Origin: Lachnospiraceae bacterium
GTDB taxonomy: Bacteria > Bacillota > Clostridia > Lachnospirales > Lachnospiraceae
Direction of reading: 5' to 3'
Length of the DNA: 64,000 bases
NCBI GenBank assembly: GCA_017940415.1
Contig: JAGAYR010000039.1
Span: forward strand, 1-64,000
This document shows positions 28,036 to 36,619 of this stretch, in pieces; positions within the stretch are counted from its first letter, which is position 1, and every line of letters begins with the position of its first letter. Made by a program: the position numbers and the translations under genes. The notes under the pieces are model-generated. The model was not told the origin of the DNA. It made no database searches and saw nothing but the letters and a program-made list of their open reading frames with translations.

Positions 28036-29454
28036 GTGAAAGCATTTATGGACGAGGAGTTTTTGCTGGAAAACGAAGTAGCTTCCAAGCTCTATCATGA
28101 ATATGCGGAAAAAACTCCAATTCTCGATTACCACTGCCACATCTCACCTCAGGAGATCGCAGAGGACAGAAAATTTGACAATATCGCTCAGGTATGGCTG
28201 GGAGGCGATCATTATAAATGGCGCTATATGAGAAGCTGCGGTGCCGAGGAAAAGTACTGCACCGGAGATGCTTCCGATCACGACAAGTTCATCAAATGGG
28301 CAGAGTGTCTTGAAAAAGCCATAGGTAATCCTCTTTATCACTGGAGCCATCTGGAGCTTCAGCGCTACTTTGATTTCCACGGACACCTTACCTCTGAAAA
28401 TGCAGAGGAAGTATGGGAGCTTTGCAACAAAAAACTTGCCGATTCTTCCATGAGTGCCCGCGGCATTATCAAAAAGAGCGGTGTAACACTTATTTGCACC
28501 ACAGACGACCCCATTGACGATCTTCACTGGCATAAGCAGATTGCAGAGGATCCCACCTTTGATGTAAAGGTACTTCCCGCATGGCGTCCCGATAAAGCCA
28601 TGAACATAGAAAAGCCCGATTTCACCGATTACCTGGCTAAGCTCGCCGCAGCCGCAGGAACAGGTGAGATCAAAACCTGGAAAGACTTAAAGAATGCCCT
28701 TTCCGCAAGACTTGACTTCTTTGCCGAGCAGGGTTGCATAGTATCGGACCACGGTCTCGATTATGTAATGTACTCTCCCACTTCCGATGATGAGGTAGAC
28801 GAGATCTTATCCCAGAGACTCAGCGGAAAGACCGTAAGCAAAGAAAGCGAGATCAAATTTAAGACCGCATTCATGCTCTTTATGGGCAAACAGTGTGCTG
28901 CACATAACTGGACCATGCAGCTTCACTACGGATGTAAGAGAAATAACAATACCCGCATGTTTGAAGCTACCGGTCCCGACACCGGATACGATTGTATCGA
29001 CAACCACACTCCCGCCGCTCAGGTAGCCGATTTCCTGAATGCACTGGATAAAGATAACAGCCTTCCCAGAACCATTCTTTATTCACTGAATCCCATCGAC
29101 AACGCATACATAGGTACCATAATCGGATGTTTCCAGGATTCCTCCGCGGTAGGCAAGATCCAGCATGGAAGCGCATGGTGGTTCAATGATCACATCAACG
29201 GAATGACCGATCAGATCAAATCACTTGCAGCTCTCGGAAATCTCTCGGGTTTTGTGGGAATGCTCACCGATTCCAGATCGTTCTTAAGCTATACCAGACA
29301 TGAGTATTTCAGAAGAATCCTCTGCAACGTGATTGGCAAGTGGGTAGCTAACGGAGAATTCCCAGAGGACTACAGGATCCTCGGTAATATGGTAGAAAAT
29401 ATTTCCTACTACAATGCCGTAAGATATTTCAAGTTCCCCCTTGAAGGAAAATAA
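28036..29454 (+). CDS. uxaC: Glucuronate (uronate) isomerase (GTG start)
   Basis: A 472-residue UxaC, converting D-glucuronate to D-fructuronate and galacturonate to tagaturonate in the cytosol. Seen: the early metal motif DYHCHISP (H33, H35), ICTTDDPIDDLHWH, LHYGCKRNNN and the late TDSRSFLSYTRHEYFRRILC. GTG at 28036 has AAGGAG 8 bases upstream; the next ATG is too far away. No other uronate genes are in the window, which suggests they lie elsewhere under the same regulator. Confidence 0.95.
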   Translation: MKAFMDEEFLLENEVASKLYHEYAEKTPILDYHCHISPQEIAEDRKFDNIAQVWLGGDHYKWRYMRSCGAEEKYCTGDASDHDKFIKWAECLEKAIGNPLYHWSHLELQRYFDFHGHLTSENAEEVWELCNKKLADSSMSARGIIKKSGVTLICTTDDPIDDLHWHKQIAEDPTFDVKVLPAWRPDKAMNIEKPDFTDYLAKLAAAAGTGEIKTWKDLKNALSARLDFFAEQGCIVSDHGLDYVMYSPTSDDEVDEILSQRLSGKTVSKESEIKFKTAFMLFMGKQCAAHNWTMQLHYGCKRNNNTRMFEATGPDTGYDCIDNHTPAAQVADFLNALDKDNSLPRTILYSLNPIDNAYIGTIIGCFQDSSAVGKIQHGSAWWFNDHINGMTDQIKSLAALGNLSGFVGMLTDSRSFLSYTRHEYFRRILCNVIGKWVANGEFPEDYRILGNMVENISYYNAVRYFKFPLEGK

Positions 29455-29455
29455 A

Positions 29456-29579
29456 GTGACAGTGTGGGCACTACCGTTTTGTCATCAAAATATATACAAA
29501 TTTAAAAGGAGTAGCTTTGCTACTCCTTTTTTGTTGAACTTTATCCTTGATGACAGAACGGTAGCGTCCACACTGTCAC
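29456..29579. repeat. Nested inverted-repeat element enclosing a terminator
   Basis: A 33-base left arm (29456-29488, starting GTGACAGTGTGGGCACTACC) is matched by a right arm (29547-29579) as an inverted copy with 3 differences, two of which are G-U pairs in RNA. Between them lies the uxaC terminator hairpin. The element begins one base after the uxaC stop. The right-arm sequence (GACAGAAC..CGTCC..CTGTCAC) resembles the hairpin at 59932-59970. It could be a small mobile palindrome or a double-layer terminator. Confidence 0.85.
29504..29532 (+). terminator. Intrinsic terminator of the uxaC operon
   Basis: AAAAGGAGTAGC-TTT-GCTACTCCTTTT, a perfect 12-base-pair stem, followed by TTG. Because of the A-run on its left it could also stop minus-strand transcription from plsC. 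Confidence 0.92.
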
Positions 29580-29583
29580 CCCT

Positions 29584-30339
29584 TCACTTTTCATCCGGTA
29601 TTACGTTGGGGGCTTTCTTGCCCTTGGCTATCATTACTTCATTTATCTTCTTCATTATCTGAAGCTTTACGTAATCGGATATCTCTTTGGACTTCATATC
29701 CTTGTAATCTTCATAATAGAGTGGCTCAAGGTAATGAACCTGAGTGGTTATCTTGGCGAGGATATTTACGCCGAATGCTCTGTATGAATCGATTATGGCT
29801 ACCGGAACGATGGGGCATTTAGCCTTCATTGCCGCTTTAAACGCACCGGGCATAAATTCCTGAACCATGTTTCTGTTGTGATAATATCCGCCTTCCGGGA
29901 AAAGAATGAATATCCTTCCGTCTTTAACCTTCTCGGATACATCCTGAATACTCTTTACCTGAGAACGCATATCCGACTTGTTCAGACGGCATCCTTCAAG
30001 CACATCTACCATCTCATCTGCAAGAGGAAGTCTTGATCTCACCTCATCCATAACGACGGTACAGGGTCTGTCATGTGAGTACACGATACCGAGCACGTCG
30101 TATTTTCCCTGATGGTTGGGAAACATTACATACCCTCCCTCCTTGGGAAGGTTCTCCATTCCGAATGCCTTGGTCCTGATGCGTCCGTTTCGCATACACT
30201 GTATGACCATTCTCTTAACAAAGGCGTAACGCTCTTCGAGAGGATATGAATCGAAATGACTCATGATGTATCTGGACTTGATCATGAAGTAGATGATCCA
30301 GGGAATCGATACGATTATTGTCAAATAGAATCTAAGCAT
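29584..30339 (-). CDS. plsC: 1-acyl-sn-glycerol-3-phosphate acyltransferase (PlsC family)
   Basis: A 251-residue LPLAT-family enzyme with an N-terminal membrane helix (about 3-21). It has the catalytic H-x4-D motif NHQGKYD (H76, D81), the glycerophosphate motif FPEGG near 148, and VPVAIID (motif IV). It makes phosphatidic acid at the membrane. The HQGKYD form differs from the usual NHxSxxD, where Ser is replaced by Gly. It ends 5 bases after the inverted repeat and starts divergently from the HAD gene. Confidence 0.88.
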   Translation of the reverse strand: MLRFYLTIIVSIPWIIYFMIKSRYIMSHFDSYPLEERYAFVKRMVIQCMRNGRIRTKAFGMENLPKEGGYVMFPNHQGKYDVLGIVYSHDRPCTVVMDEVRSRLPLADEMVDVLEGCRLNKSDMRSQVKSIQDVSEKVKDGRIFILFPEGGYYHNRNMVQEFMPGAFKAAMKAKCPIVPVAIIDSYRAFGVNILAKITTQVHYLEPLYYEDYKDMKSKEISDYVKLQIMKKINEVMIAKGKKAPNVIPDEK

Positions 30340-30369
30340 TTTACCGTGTCGGGCTGAGCTCCGTAAAAG

Positions 30370-30398
30370 TTGACGTTATATACAGTAAAGTTTAAAAT
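30370..30398 (+). promoter_or_regulatory. Promoter of the HAD-YczE-Wzz-EpsG unit
   Basis: TTGACG and TAAAAT with a 17-base spacer, 39 bases before the HAD gene ATG. It is the only good promoter seen before the four plus-strand genes that follow. Confidence 0.8.
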
Positions 30399-30437
30399 AA
30401 ATCGATATGATTCTATCATAACGAAAGGCTTTTTACC

Positions 30438-31088
30438 ATGATCAAAGCAGTTATTTTCGATCTCGACGGAACAATACTCGATACCGAAAAATACTACCGT
30501 ATATGCTGGCCGAAAGCCTGTGAGCATTTCGGTTTTACTTTGACGGACGATATGTATCTGCAGCTTCGCAGTTTCGGTAGACCTTTCGTATTCGACCGTT
30601 TCAGAGAATGGTTCGGTGATTCGTTTAATTACGATGAAGTCCGTGCATACAGAAAAGTAATATACGAAGAGATCGTCAAAGAACATGGCATCAGTCTTAA
30701 GACCGGTGCAATGAATGCTCTTAATTGGTTAAAAGAAAACGGGATCTTAAGGGCCGTGGCAACCGCCACCGATCTTGAAAGAACCGGAAGATATCTGAAA
30801 AGCGTGGGGCTGGACAACAGCTTCGATAAGATATGTTCCGCGGCGGATTGCAAATTCGGAAAGCCCGCTCCCGACGTTTATCTGGAAGCGGTCAGACAGC
30901 TTGGCCTTGATCCTTTCGAATGTATAGCGGTGGAGGATGCTCCTAACGGAATCCTCTCAGCAAGCAGAGCGGGACTTAAAGTAGTCTTCGTCCCCGATCA
31001 AAGAGAAAGCGAGCCTGAGGTCGAGCACCTGTGCATGGCCAAGATAAAAACACTGGATGATCTTCCGAAGGTGATCATAAATGGATAA
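30438..31088 (+). CDS. HAD-superfamily phosphatase (beta-phosphoglucomutase-like)
   Basis: A 216-residue HAD subfamily IA enzyme. Motif I is FDLDGTILDTE (D8 nucleophile, D10); motif II is in VATATDLERT; motif III/IV is GKPAPDVYLEAVR and VEDAPNGILSA. A four-helix cap lies at about 18-85. It is likely to act on a small phosphorylated compound, possibly a hexose phosphate; substrate unknown. Its end overlaps the next gene by 8 bases. Confidence 0.85.
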   Translation: MIKAVIFDLDGTILDTEKYYRICWPKACEHFGFTLTDDMYLQLRSFGRPFVFDRFREWFGDSFNYDEVRAYRKVIYEEIVKEHGISLKTGAMNALNWLKENGILRAVATATDLERTGRYLKSVGLDNSFDKICSAADCKFGKPAPDVYLEAVRQLGLDPFECIAVEDAPNGILSASRAGLKVVFVPDQRESEPEVEHLCMAKIKTLDDLPKVIING

Positions 31089-31764
31089 AAATAAATTTGT
31101 AACCTGGGCAGGCAAAGACAGGTTTAAGAATAACAAAAAAGAATTTACCGCAAATGTTGTAATGGTGGTGATCGCGGTTTTATGCATGGGCATATCCCTG
31201 GGATTCCTGCTCGAGACAGACCTGGGAACCGATCCCTACACATTCATGAACGTGAGCATTGCAGGCAAAATCGGATGGACTCTCGGCAACTGGCAGTTTG
31301 CATTAAATGCCGTAATGTTCATCATAGTTATACTGATCACCGGAATCGGACTCATCGGTCCCGGATCCGTTGCCAATATGATACTTGTAGGTTATACCGT
31401 TGACTTCACCCGCTCCGTCATAGGCAGGACTTTTTCCGAAGGCTTTTTCATGGGCCCTGTCGCAAGACCCGTGACTTTTATTCTGGGACTTGTAGGCTTC
31501 CTTATAAGTGCCGCAGTTTATATGAACTCCCGTCTCGGGCTTTCACCCTATGACGGTGTCGGCAAGATAATCTGTGATGCATTTAAAAAGATTCCTTTTT
31601 TTATCACAAGAATAGTTTTTGATTCATGCGCTGTTGTCATAGGATTTGTTTTCGGTGCACGCCCCCGTATAGGCACCATTCTTATGGCTGTTTTCCTGGG
31701 GCCTGCGATAACTGCCGTCGGCAAGTTCATGGACAGATATATATTCAATAAGTCGGAGAAATAA
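31081..31764 (+). CDS. YczE/YyaS-like membrane protein
   Basis: A 227-residue protein with five likely helices. The pattern of GISLGFLLETDLGTDPYTFMN and its later echo GLSPYDGVGKIICD matches the YczE/YyaS/YitT membrane family, in which the two halves share a G-x-D/SPYD motif. Function is unknown in the family. It overlaps the HAD gene and is one base from the Wzz-like gene, so it is part of the same unit. Confidence 0.8.
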   Translation: MDKNKFVTWAGKDRFKNNKKEFTANVVMVVIAVLCMGISLGFLLETDLGTDPYTFMNVSIAGKIGWTLGNWQFALNAVMFIIVILITGIGLIGPGSVANMILVGYTVDFTRSVIGRTFSEGFFMGPVARPVTFILGLVGFLISAAVYMNSRLGLSPYDGVGKIICDAFKKIPFFITRIVFDSCAVVIGFVFGARPRIGTILMAVFLGPAITAVGKFMDRYIFNKSEK

Positions 31765-31765
31765 T

Positions 31766-32821
31766 ATGAAACTTTGGGAAATGAGATACGGTGACGAACC
31801 TGTTAACGGAAGACTGTTCCTTCTCAGATTCATCAAAAAGATACCTCTTATCATAGGATGCGGAGTCATCGGTGCGGCTCTTGTATGTGCATGTCACCTT
31901 ACATACAGACTTTCTTCCGAATATAAATTTCAGGCGGAAGCGGATCTTTATCTTGAATATATTCCCGAGGCAGGATCAAACGCTCTCCTTTATATCAATG
32001 AATACACCTGGAAGCAGCTCTCCGGTGACAGTGCGATCATTGACGAGATCTTAAAAGCAGATCCCTCTCTGGATGAGACCACTGTAAGAGATTCTTTTAT
32101 CGCAACTCTCAAATCCGACGTCAAAGTAGTTACTCTTCAGGTAACCAATCCCGATCCCGATATGTGCACAAAGATCATTAATGCAGCAGTCATCGGAGTT
32201 ACGGAATTTGCGGAGTCTCTCCCCGAGATCATTTCGGTCAGAGATCTCGGAGGTGCATCCGAGCCAGCTCTCATTCCTCCCGATGTCAGAGCCGTAAGAT
32301 CCATCATTCTCGGAGCCATCATCGGAGTATTCGTATCATCCCTCTCCGTAATGGTATGGATCATTTCGGATGACAGGATCATTCTTCCCGAGACCATTGA
32401 AAAAAGATATCACCTTCCTTCCGCAGGATGCATAGAAGCAAAGAACATAAATGAAACTCTTGAGGATCTTGCAGGTGAAGACGGATTAATCGCAGCATCC
32501 ACTCTCCCCGTCGACAGATTCAATACCGTGATCGATAAACTTCTTGCCGCAGGCACAATGGTTGAAGGAAAGACCATAAGTCTCTCGGATACCGAAAGAC
32601 CCGGTCTTATAGACGAGATCAAAAATGCGGAGCACCCCATCGTCTACATCTTCTCTTCCAAAGAACATGTAGGCGGAGACGAAAGAGCTCTTTCATTCTT
32701 AAGCAAACTTGACAAAGAACCCATATGCGGAGTTCTTACCGATACCGACAATACACTTATCAAAACTTATTATCTTGGCAAAAAAAGCAGATTTGCCGAA
32801 GAAAGCAAAAACTATAAATGA
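31766..32821 (+). CDS. Wzz-like polysaccharide co-polymerase with a degenerate kinase-like C-terminus
   Basis: A 351-residue protein with two transmembrane helices (about 27-45 and 179-200) enclosing an external domain, the layout of polysaccharide chain-length regulators (Wzz/CpsC). The 150-residue cytosolic C-terminus has the shape of a BY-kinase domain (IVYIFSSKEHVGG...FLSKLDKEPICGVLTD), but no Walker A motif or tyrosine cluster. It is probably a polymerase-associated protein rather than a kinase. Its stop overlaps the EpsG-like start (ATGA), and no glycosyltransferase or flippase gene is nearby. Confidence 0.75.
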   Translation: MKLWEMRYGDEPVNGRLFLLRFIKKIPLIIGCGVIGAALVCACHLTYRLSSEYKFQAEADLYLEYIPEAGSNALLYINEYTWKQLSGDSAIIDEILKADPSLDETTVRDSFIATLKSDVKVVTLQVTNPDPDMCTKIINAAVIGVTEFAESLPEIISVRDLGGASEPALIPPDVRAVRSIILGAIIGVFVSSLSVMVWIISDDRIILPETIEKRYHLPSAGCIEAKNINETLEDLAGEDGLIAASTLPVDRFNTVIDKLLAAGTMVEGKTISLSDTERPGLIDEIKNAEHPIVYIFSSKEHVGGDERALSFLSKLDKEPICGVLTDTDNTLIKTYYLGKKSRFAEESKNYK

Positions 32822-33915
32822 TAACCTACGGACTGTTTTTGTATATCGCTCTGACCATAGCGGTGATATTCCTGGCAACGGGAGTTGAAACCGCAGGGGG
32901 GTGCGTGCGCTCGGAAGGCGTATATCTCACAAAAAGAGCGGTAAGAAACAGAATACTTACCACAGGTATATTTATCCTGCTGTCCGCTGTCTCGGTGTGC
33001 AGGATCGCGGTAGGCAACGATTACTGGGTTTACAGGGACAACTTCAATCTCATCGCCCAGGACAGATATGTCAGCTATGAGATCGGATTCAGATATATCG
33101 TTAAGATTCTTCAGTATTTTCTGGATTATGATAAATACCTTCCCATCTTCGGTTTCTTTTCACTGATCACAGTCTTTCTGATGGTCAAGGCAATCTACGA
33201 CCAGAGCAGCTGGTTTGCTTATTCCGTTTTTCTCTTCATGACAGCGGGTTATTATTTCGGAAGTCTCAACAACGTCAGATATTATCTGGCTCTTGCTGCT
33301 GCCATGTATTCCATGAAATATGTTCTGGAAAAAGACTACGTTAAATTCATCGCCGTCATCATGTGTGCGGCTCTCTTCCACAAATCCGTTTTGATCGTAA
33401 TCCCCCTCTATCTGCTTGCCACCGTCAACTGGAACTGGATGGGCCATCTGATCATCAGCACATTTGTGGCATCACTTATCTTTGTTCCCGGTTTCTACAG
33501 AAAGATCATATTTACCTTCTATCCTTTTTACGAAGGTTCCATGTTCGATACGGGACAGACCAGTATTCTCAGCATTGCAAAAGCCGCAGCCATATTTATC
33601 TTTGCACTCATCTATCGCAAGAAGATAGCGGAAGATCCGAAGCTTAAATTCGGATTTTACCTCAATCTGTTTGCGCTGCTTTTATATACCTTCTGTTCGT
33701 TTATGCCCGAGATTTCCAGGATCGGGTTCTATCTCAACGTAAGCAATATCTTCTTTATCCCCGCGCTTCTTAAGACCATCGAGGATAAGAAAACCAGAAC
33801 CGTATGGACGGTTCTTATAAGCCTTGCGTTTACTTTGTTCTTTGTCATGTTCCTGAAAAGCGGCTACAACACCGACTTCAGGATCCTTCCCTACTACAAC
33901 TGGATCTTCCAGTGA
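32818..33915 (+). CDS. EpsG-family polysaccharide polymerase-like membrane protein
   Basis: A 365-residue protein with about ten hydrophobic segments and the EpsG-like pattern VGNDYWVYRDNF (a D/Y-rich loop, about 65-76) followed by RYIVKILQYF and NNVRYYLALAAAMYSMKY. EpsG proteins are thought to polymerise exopolysaccharide repeat units. It directly follows the Wzz-like gene, and these two form a minimal polymer assembly pair. The N-terminal part of this gene has a charged segment after the first helix. Confidence 0.82.
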   Translation: MITYGLFLYIALTIAVIFLATGVETAGGCVRSEGVYLTKRAVRNRILTTGIFILLSAVSVCRIAVGNDYWVYRDNFNLIAQDRYVSYEIGFRYIVKILQYFLDYDKYLPIFGFFSLITVFLMVKAIYDQSSWFAYSVFLFMTAGYYFGSLNNVRYYLALAAAMYSMKYVLEKDYVKFIAVIMCAALFHKSVLIVIPLYLLATVNWNWMGHLIISTFVASLIFVPGFYRKIIFTFYPFYEGSMFDTGQTSILSIAKAAAIFIFALIYRKKIAEDPKLKFGFYLNLFALLLYTFCSFMPEISRIGFYLNVSNIFFIPALLKTIEDKKTRTVWTVLISLAFTLFFVMFLKSGYNTDFRILPYYNWIFQ

Positions 33916-33973
33916 CGTCCAATCTTTAACCCTTTTTTAAGTTTCTTTAATGCTTTATTATATTTGTCTTTAA

Positions 33974-33995
33974 CCGCTTTTCATGCGGATTTTTT
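33974..33995 (+). terminator. Weak intrinsic terminator after the EpsG-like gene
   Basis: CCGC-TTTTCAT-GCGG followed by ATTTTTTG. The stem is only four base pairs, so it may work poorly. It lies 58 bases after the EpsG-like stop. Confidence 0.5.
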
Positions 33996-33996
33996 G

Positions 33997-34005
33997 TGCT
34001 ATAGT
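33997..34005 (+). promoter_or_regulatory. Extended -10 promoter of the DUF3298 lipoprotein gene
   Basis: TG-C-TATAGT fits an extended -10 element, about 50 bases before the ATG at 34056. No good -35 is seen. Just downstream CGTGACA occurs twice, 13 bases apart (34011 and 34024), which may be a regulator site; that is a guess. Confidence 0.4.
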
Positions 34006-34055
34006 CATCTCGTGACATAATCCGTGACACGTTTACGGAAGAATGTGAGGTTATT

Positions 34056-36032
34056 ATGAAAAGAAAAATAGTCAGACTGATGCTTGTCGGCCTTACCGCC
34101 GCAGCGCTTACAGGATGCGGTCTTTTCTCAGGACATCATTCGGACGGCGATGATGTGATCGAAGTTTCCGATGATGAAGATAATGAAGATAGTGACGATG
34201 ACGACGCAGATGATGATAAGGATGATGACGATACGTCAGGTGAAGAGCAGGAAACCGCTTCAGCAGACGGAAGCTATACTCTCGCCAGAACTCCTCAGTC
34301 GGATTCCATCATGTATTATGATCCGTCAGAGGATAAGCTGTATCAGATAGACCGCAAAGAACTTGCCGGAGAAGTATCAAACCCGGATCCGGAGATCTAC
34401 CGCATATACGATGAAGAAGAATACTACAAGAGCACGCTCATCGGTGCAGGAGACGGATTCTTATTTTTCCGGGATAATGTATCCCCCGATTCAAACGGTG
34501 ATTCAACAAGTATAGTATATGCGATCGGCGTAGAGGACAAAAAGATCTATGACATCTGGAAGAACACGGGAAACGGTTATCTGAGCGGATGTGAATATTA
34601 TAACGGCACCCTCTATATAGATTACATCATCGGATATGACGAGAACTACAAATCCCTCGGAGACAATGTAGTAGGTTTCAGATATGACAAGAAATCGGAT
34701 TCCTTTGAGGAAGCGGATCTTGATGAAGGTCTGATGACGATAATCAACACCGCAAACGATAAGGATGCTCATATCAGGAGAAGCGGAAACTTCAGCGATG
34801 CTCATGTATATGACGAATGCGGATATCTCCCCGCTTACATGGACGGAGGACTTGTCCTCATCAACTCATCCGGTACGACACTTAAAGTTCCGGGATTCGA
34901 AGATGCATACGATGCATATTATGATCCCTTCCGCATCTTTACCGTACTGATGAATTACGAGACCGGAGTGGGTAAAGCCTGCGTTTATGACATCAGAAGC
35001 GGAGAAGTTACTGAAGTTTCGGATGAGCGCGGTGCAAATACCTTACTGGGAAAGAATGGATTCAAATATTACTACAGCGTATCCGATTCCGAAGAATACG
35101 GCATAGGTCATAACTATATATACGAATATGATGCAGAGACGGGAAAAACAAGATTTCTTTATGATGTAAAGTCTGAGCCCGGGTCAAGCATCGCACCCGG
35201 TGTTGAAGGTTTTACACTGACAGATACATATATCTATTACGTAGGTTTTGAAAAGGGTAATATCTTCTGGATGCCCGTGATGATAGAGGATCCTTCAAGC
35301 CCTTGCTGCAAATATGAGTTAGGTTACGAAACACTCTTTGACTACGGCACAATCGATTATATATCGACAACGATAAATTGCCCCGATTGCGGCACGGATC
35401 TTCTGGACATCTATTCCGAATACCTGATCCTGGATGATTCAATATCGGAGCATACAGATCAGATAAATGAATATCTGTATCAGAAGGCTACGGATTTCCA
35501 GGACTATGAATCCGAAGGTCTTGATGATCTCGGCTACGGAAGTTCTTGCGAAGATCACAAAGATCACCCCGCATGGTACAGGATCACCGACGATTATTAT
35601 GTATCTTCCGTAAACGAGATCTGCGGTCACTATCTGACCGTTGATATGACAGGCTACTGGTACGGCGGAGGTGCACACGGATATCCATACAGAGGACAGT
35701 TCCTCTTTGATCTTGATACCGGTGAAGCAAAGACTTTATCGGATTTCTATACCGGAACCGAAGATGATTTCAAGAGACTGATTGCCGAGAAGACCAAAGA
35801 AGACTTCTTAAGCTATGACATGGATGATTACGGATCTCCTTATTTTGCAGCAGATGCGGATTCGGCTTATGAACAGGCTCTTGGCTATATCTCGCTTGAT
35901 TCCGGAAACTACGAATTTACGGATGACGGAATATACTACTACTATCCTCCTTATGACATGGGACCTTACGCCTCGGGATTCATCGATATCTTCGTTTCAT
36001 ACGATGAACTTCTCGGAACCAACTCGCTTTAA
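34056..36032 (+). CDS. Large lipoprotein with a C-terminal DUF3298 (RsiV-like) domain
   Basis: A 658-residue secreted lipoprotein. The signal peptide ends in the lipobox LTGC (Cys22); a very acidic Asp/Glu run follows (about 30-65), then a region of repeated beta-strand units (about 70-430, YYDP/YEYDAETG-type turns, like a beta-propeller). A CxxC pair (NCPDCG) is followed by the DUF3298 domain (about 530-655: GHYLTVDMTGYWYGGGAHG and FDLDTGEAKTLSDFY). In RsiV the same domain binds lysozyme outside the cell; no sigma factor is adjacent here. It is a single-gene unit between two terminators. Confidence 0.75.
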   Translation: MKRKIVRLMLVGLTAAALTGCGLFSGHHSDGDDVIEVSDDEDNEDSDDDDADDDKDDDDTSGEEQETASADGSYTLARTPQSDSIMYYDPSEDKLYQIDRKELAGEVSNPDPEIYRIYDEEEYYKSTLIGAGDGFLFFRDNVSPDSNGDSTSIVYAIGVEDKKIYDIWKNTGNGYLSGCEYYNGTLYIDYIIGYDENYKSLGDNVVGFRYDKKSDSFEEADLDEGLMTIINTANDKDAHIRRSGNFSDAHVYDECGYLPAYMDGGLVLINSSGTTLKVPGFEDAYDAYYDPFRIFTVLMNYETGVGKACVYDIRSGEVTEVSDERGANTLLGKNGFKYYYSVSDSEEYGIGHNYIYEYDAETGKTRFLYDVKSEPGSSIAPGVEGFTLTDTYIYYVGFEKGNIFWMPVMIEDPSSPCCKYELGYETLFDYGTIDYISTTINCPDCGTDLLDIYSEYLILDDSISEHTDQINEYLYQKATDFQDYESEGLDDLGYGSSCEDHKDHPAWYRITDDYYVSSVNEICGHYLTVDMTGYWYGGGAHGYPYRGQFLFDLDTGEAKTLSDFYTGTEDDFKRLIAEKTKEDFLSYDMDDYGSPYFAADADSAYEQALGYISLDSGNYEFTDDGIYYYYPPYDMGPYASGFIDIFVSYDELLGTNSL

Positions 36033-36104
36033 GAGTATTCTTTTCCACCCCCTCGGGAAAAGGGTATTTCTTAAGTCTTCCGGTCCCCCGGAAGACCCAT
36101 ATAC

Positions 36105-36138
36105 AAAAAGGACTGCCCTCCGGCAGTCCTTTATTTTA
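36105..36138. terminator. Bidirectional intrinsic terminator
   Basis: AAAGGACTGCC/GGCAGTCCTTT with A- and T-runs, between the convergent DUF3298 and GNAT genes. A second hairpin, GTCTTCCGG/CCGGAAGAC, lies at 36075-36096 without a U-run. Confidence 0.9.
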
Positions 36139-36143
36139 TGTAC

Positions 36144-36593
36144 TTATCCTTCGCGGATCACTGTCTCCATTATATCGTAATGAAGCTTTGTATATCCGCA
36201 TTTTTTATAAGTCTCTATCGCACGCTCGTTTTCGGGTTCAACCTCGAGCTTGAAGCGGACGATCTCGGGATACATGGACGGCAGGCTCTCAAAAAACTTC
36301 TTTGAAATGCCGCGTCTTCTGAATTCCTCTTTAATATACAGATCCTCGATCCATGCACATATACCGCCGTACTCTGTTGTGAAGCTCTTGGATACCATGG
36401 AATATCCGGCTATTACACCATCTTCCATGAATACATATCCGTCGAGATAGGGGCAGTCTCCGATGCAGGCTTCGATATCATTCTTAAGCACATTATCGGA
36501 TGATGTATGGAGAACCGCGGGAGAATCATAGAAGACTCTCATCATGGCATATACTTCGTCAAAACAGGATCTGTCCATTCTGACTATTTCCAT
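36144..36593 (-). CDS. GNAT N-acetyltransferase
   Basis: A 149-residue GNAT enzyme with the acetyl-CoA loop IKEEFRRRGISKKFF (about 90-104) and C-terminal LEVEPENERAIETYKKCGY. It acts on an unknown amine, perhaps an amino group of a small molecule or protein. It lies 26 bases after buk, so is probably cotranscribed with ptb-buk. No link with butyrate metabolism is known. Confidence 0.85.
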   Translation of the reverse strand: MEIVRMDRSCFDEVYAMMRVFYDSPAVLHTSSDNVLKNDIEACIGDCPYLDGYVFMEDGVIAGYSMVSKSFTTEYGGICAWIEDLYIKEEFRRRGISKKFFESLPSMYPEIVRFKLEVEPENERAIETYKKCGYTKLHYDIMETVIREG

Positions 36594-36619
36594 AAAAGCT
36601 CCGATCTTAAAAACGCAAA

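Noticed and set aside
34157-34260. CRISPR- or repeat-like GATGA-rich stretch
   Set aside because: It is the coding sequence for the Asp/Glu run of the lipoprotein, not a spaced repeat array.
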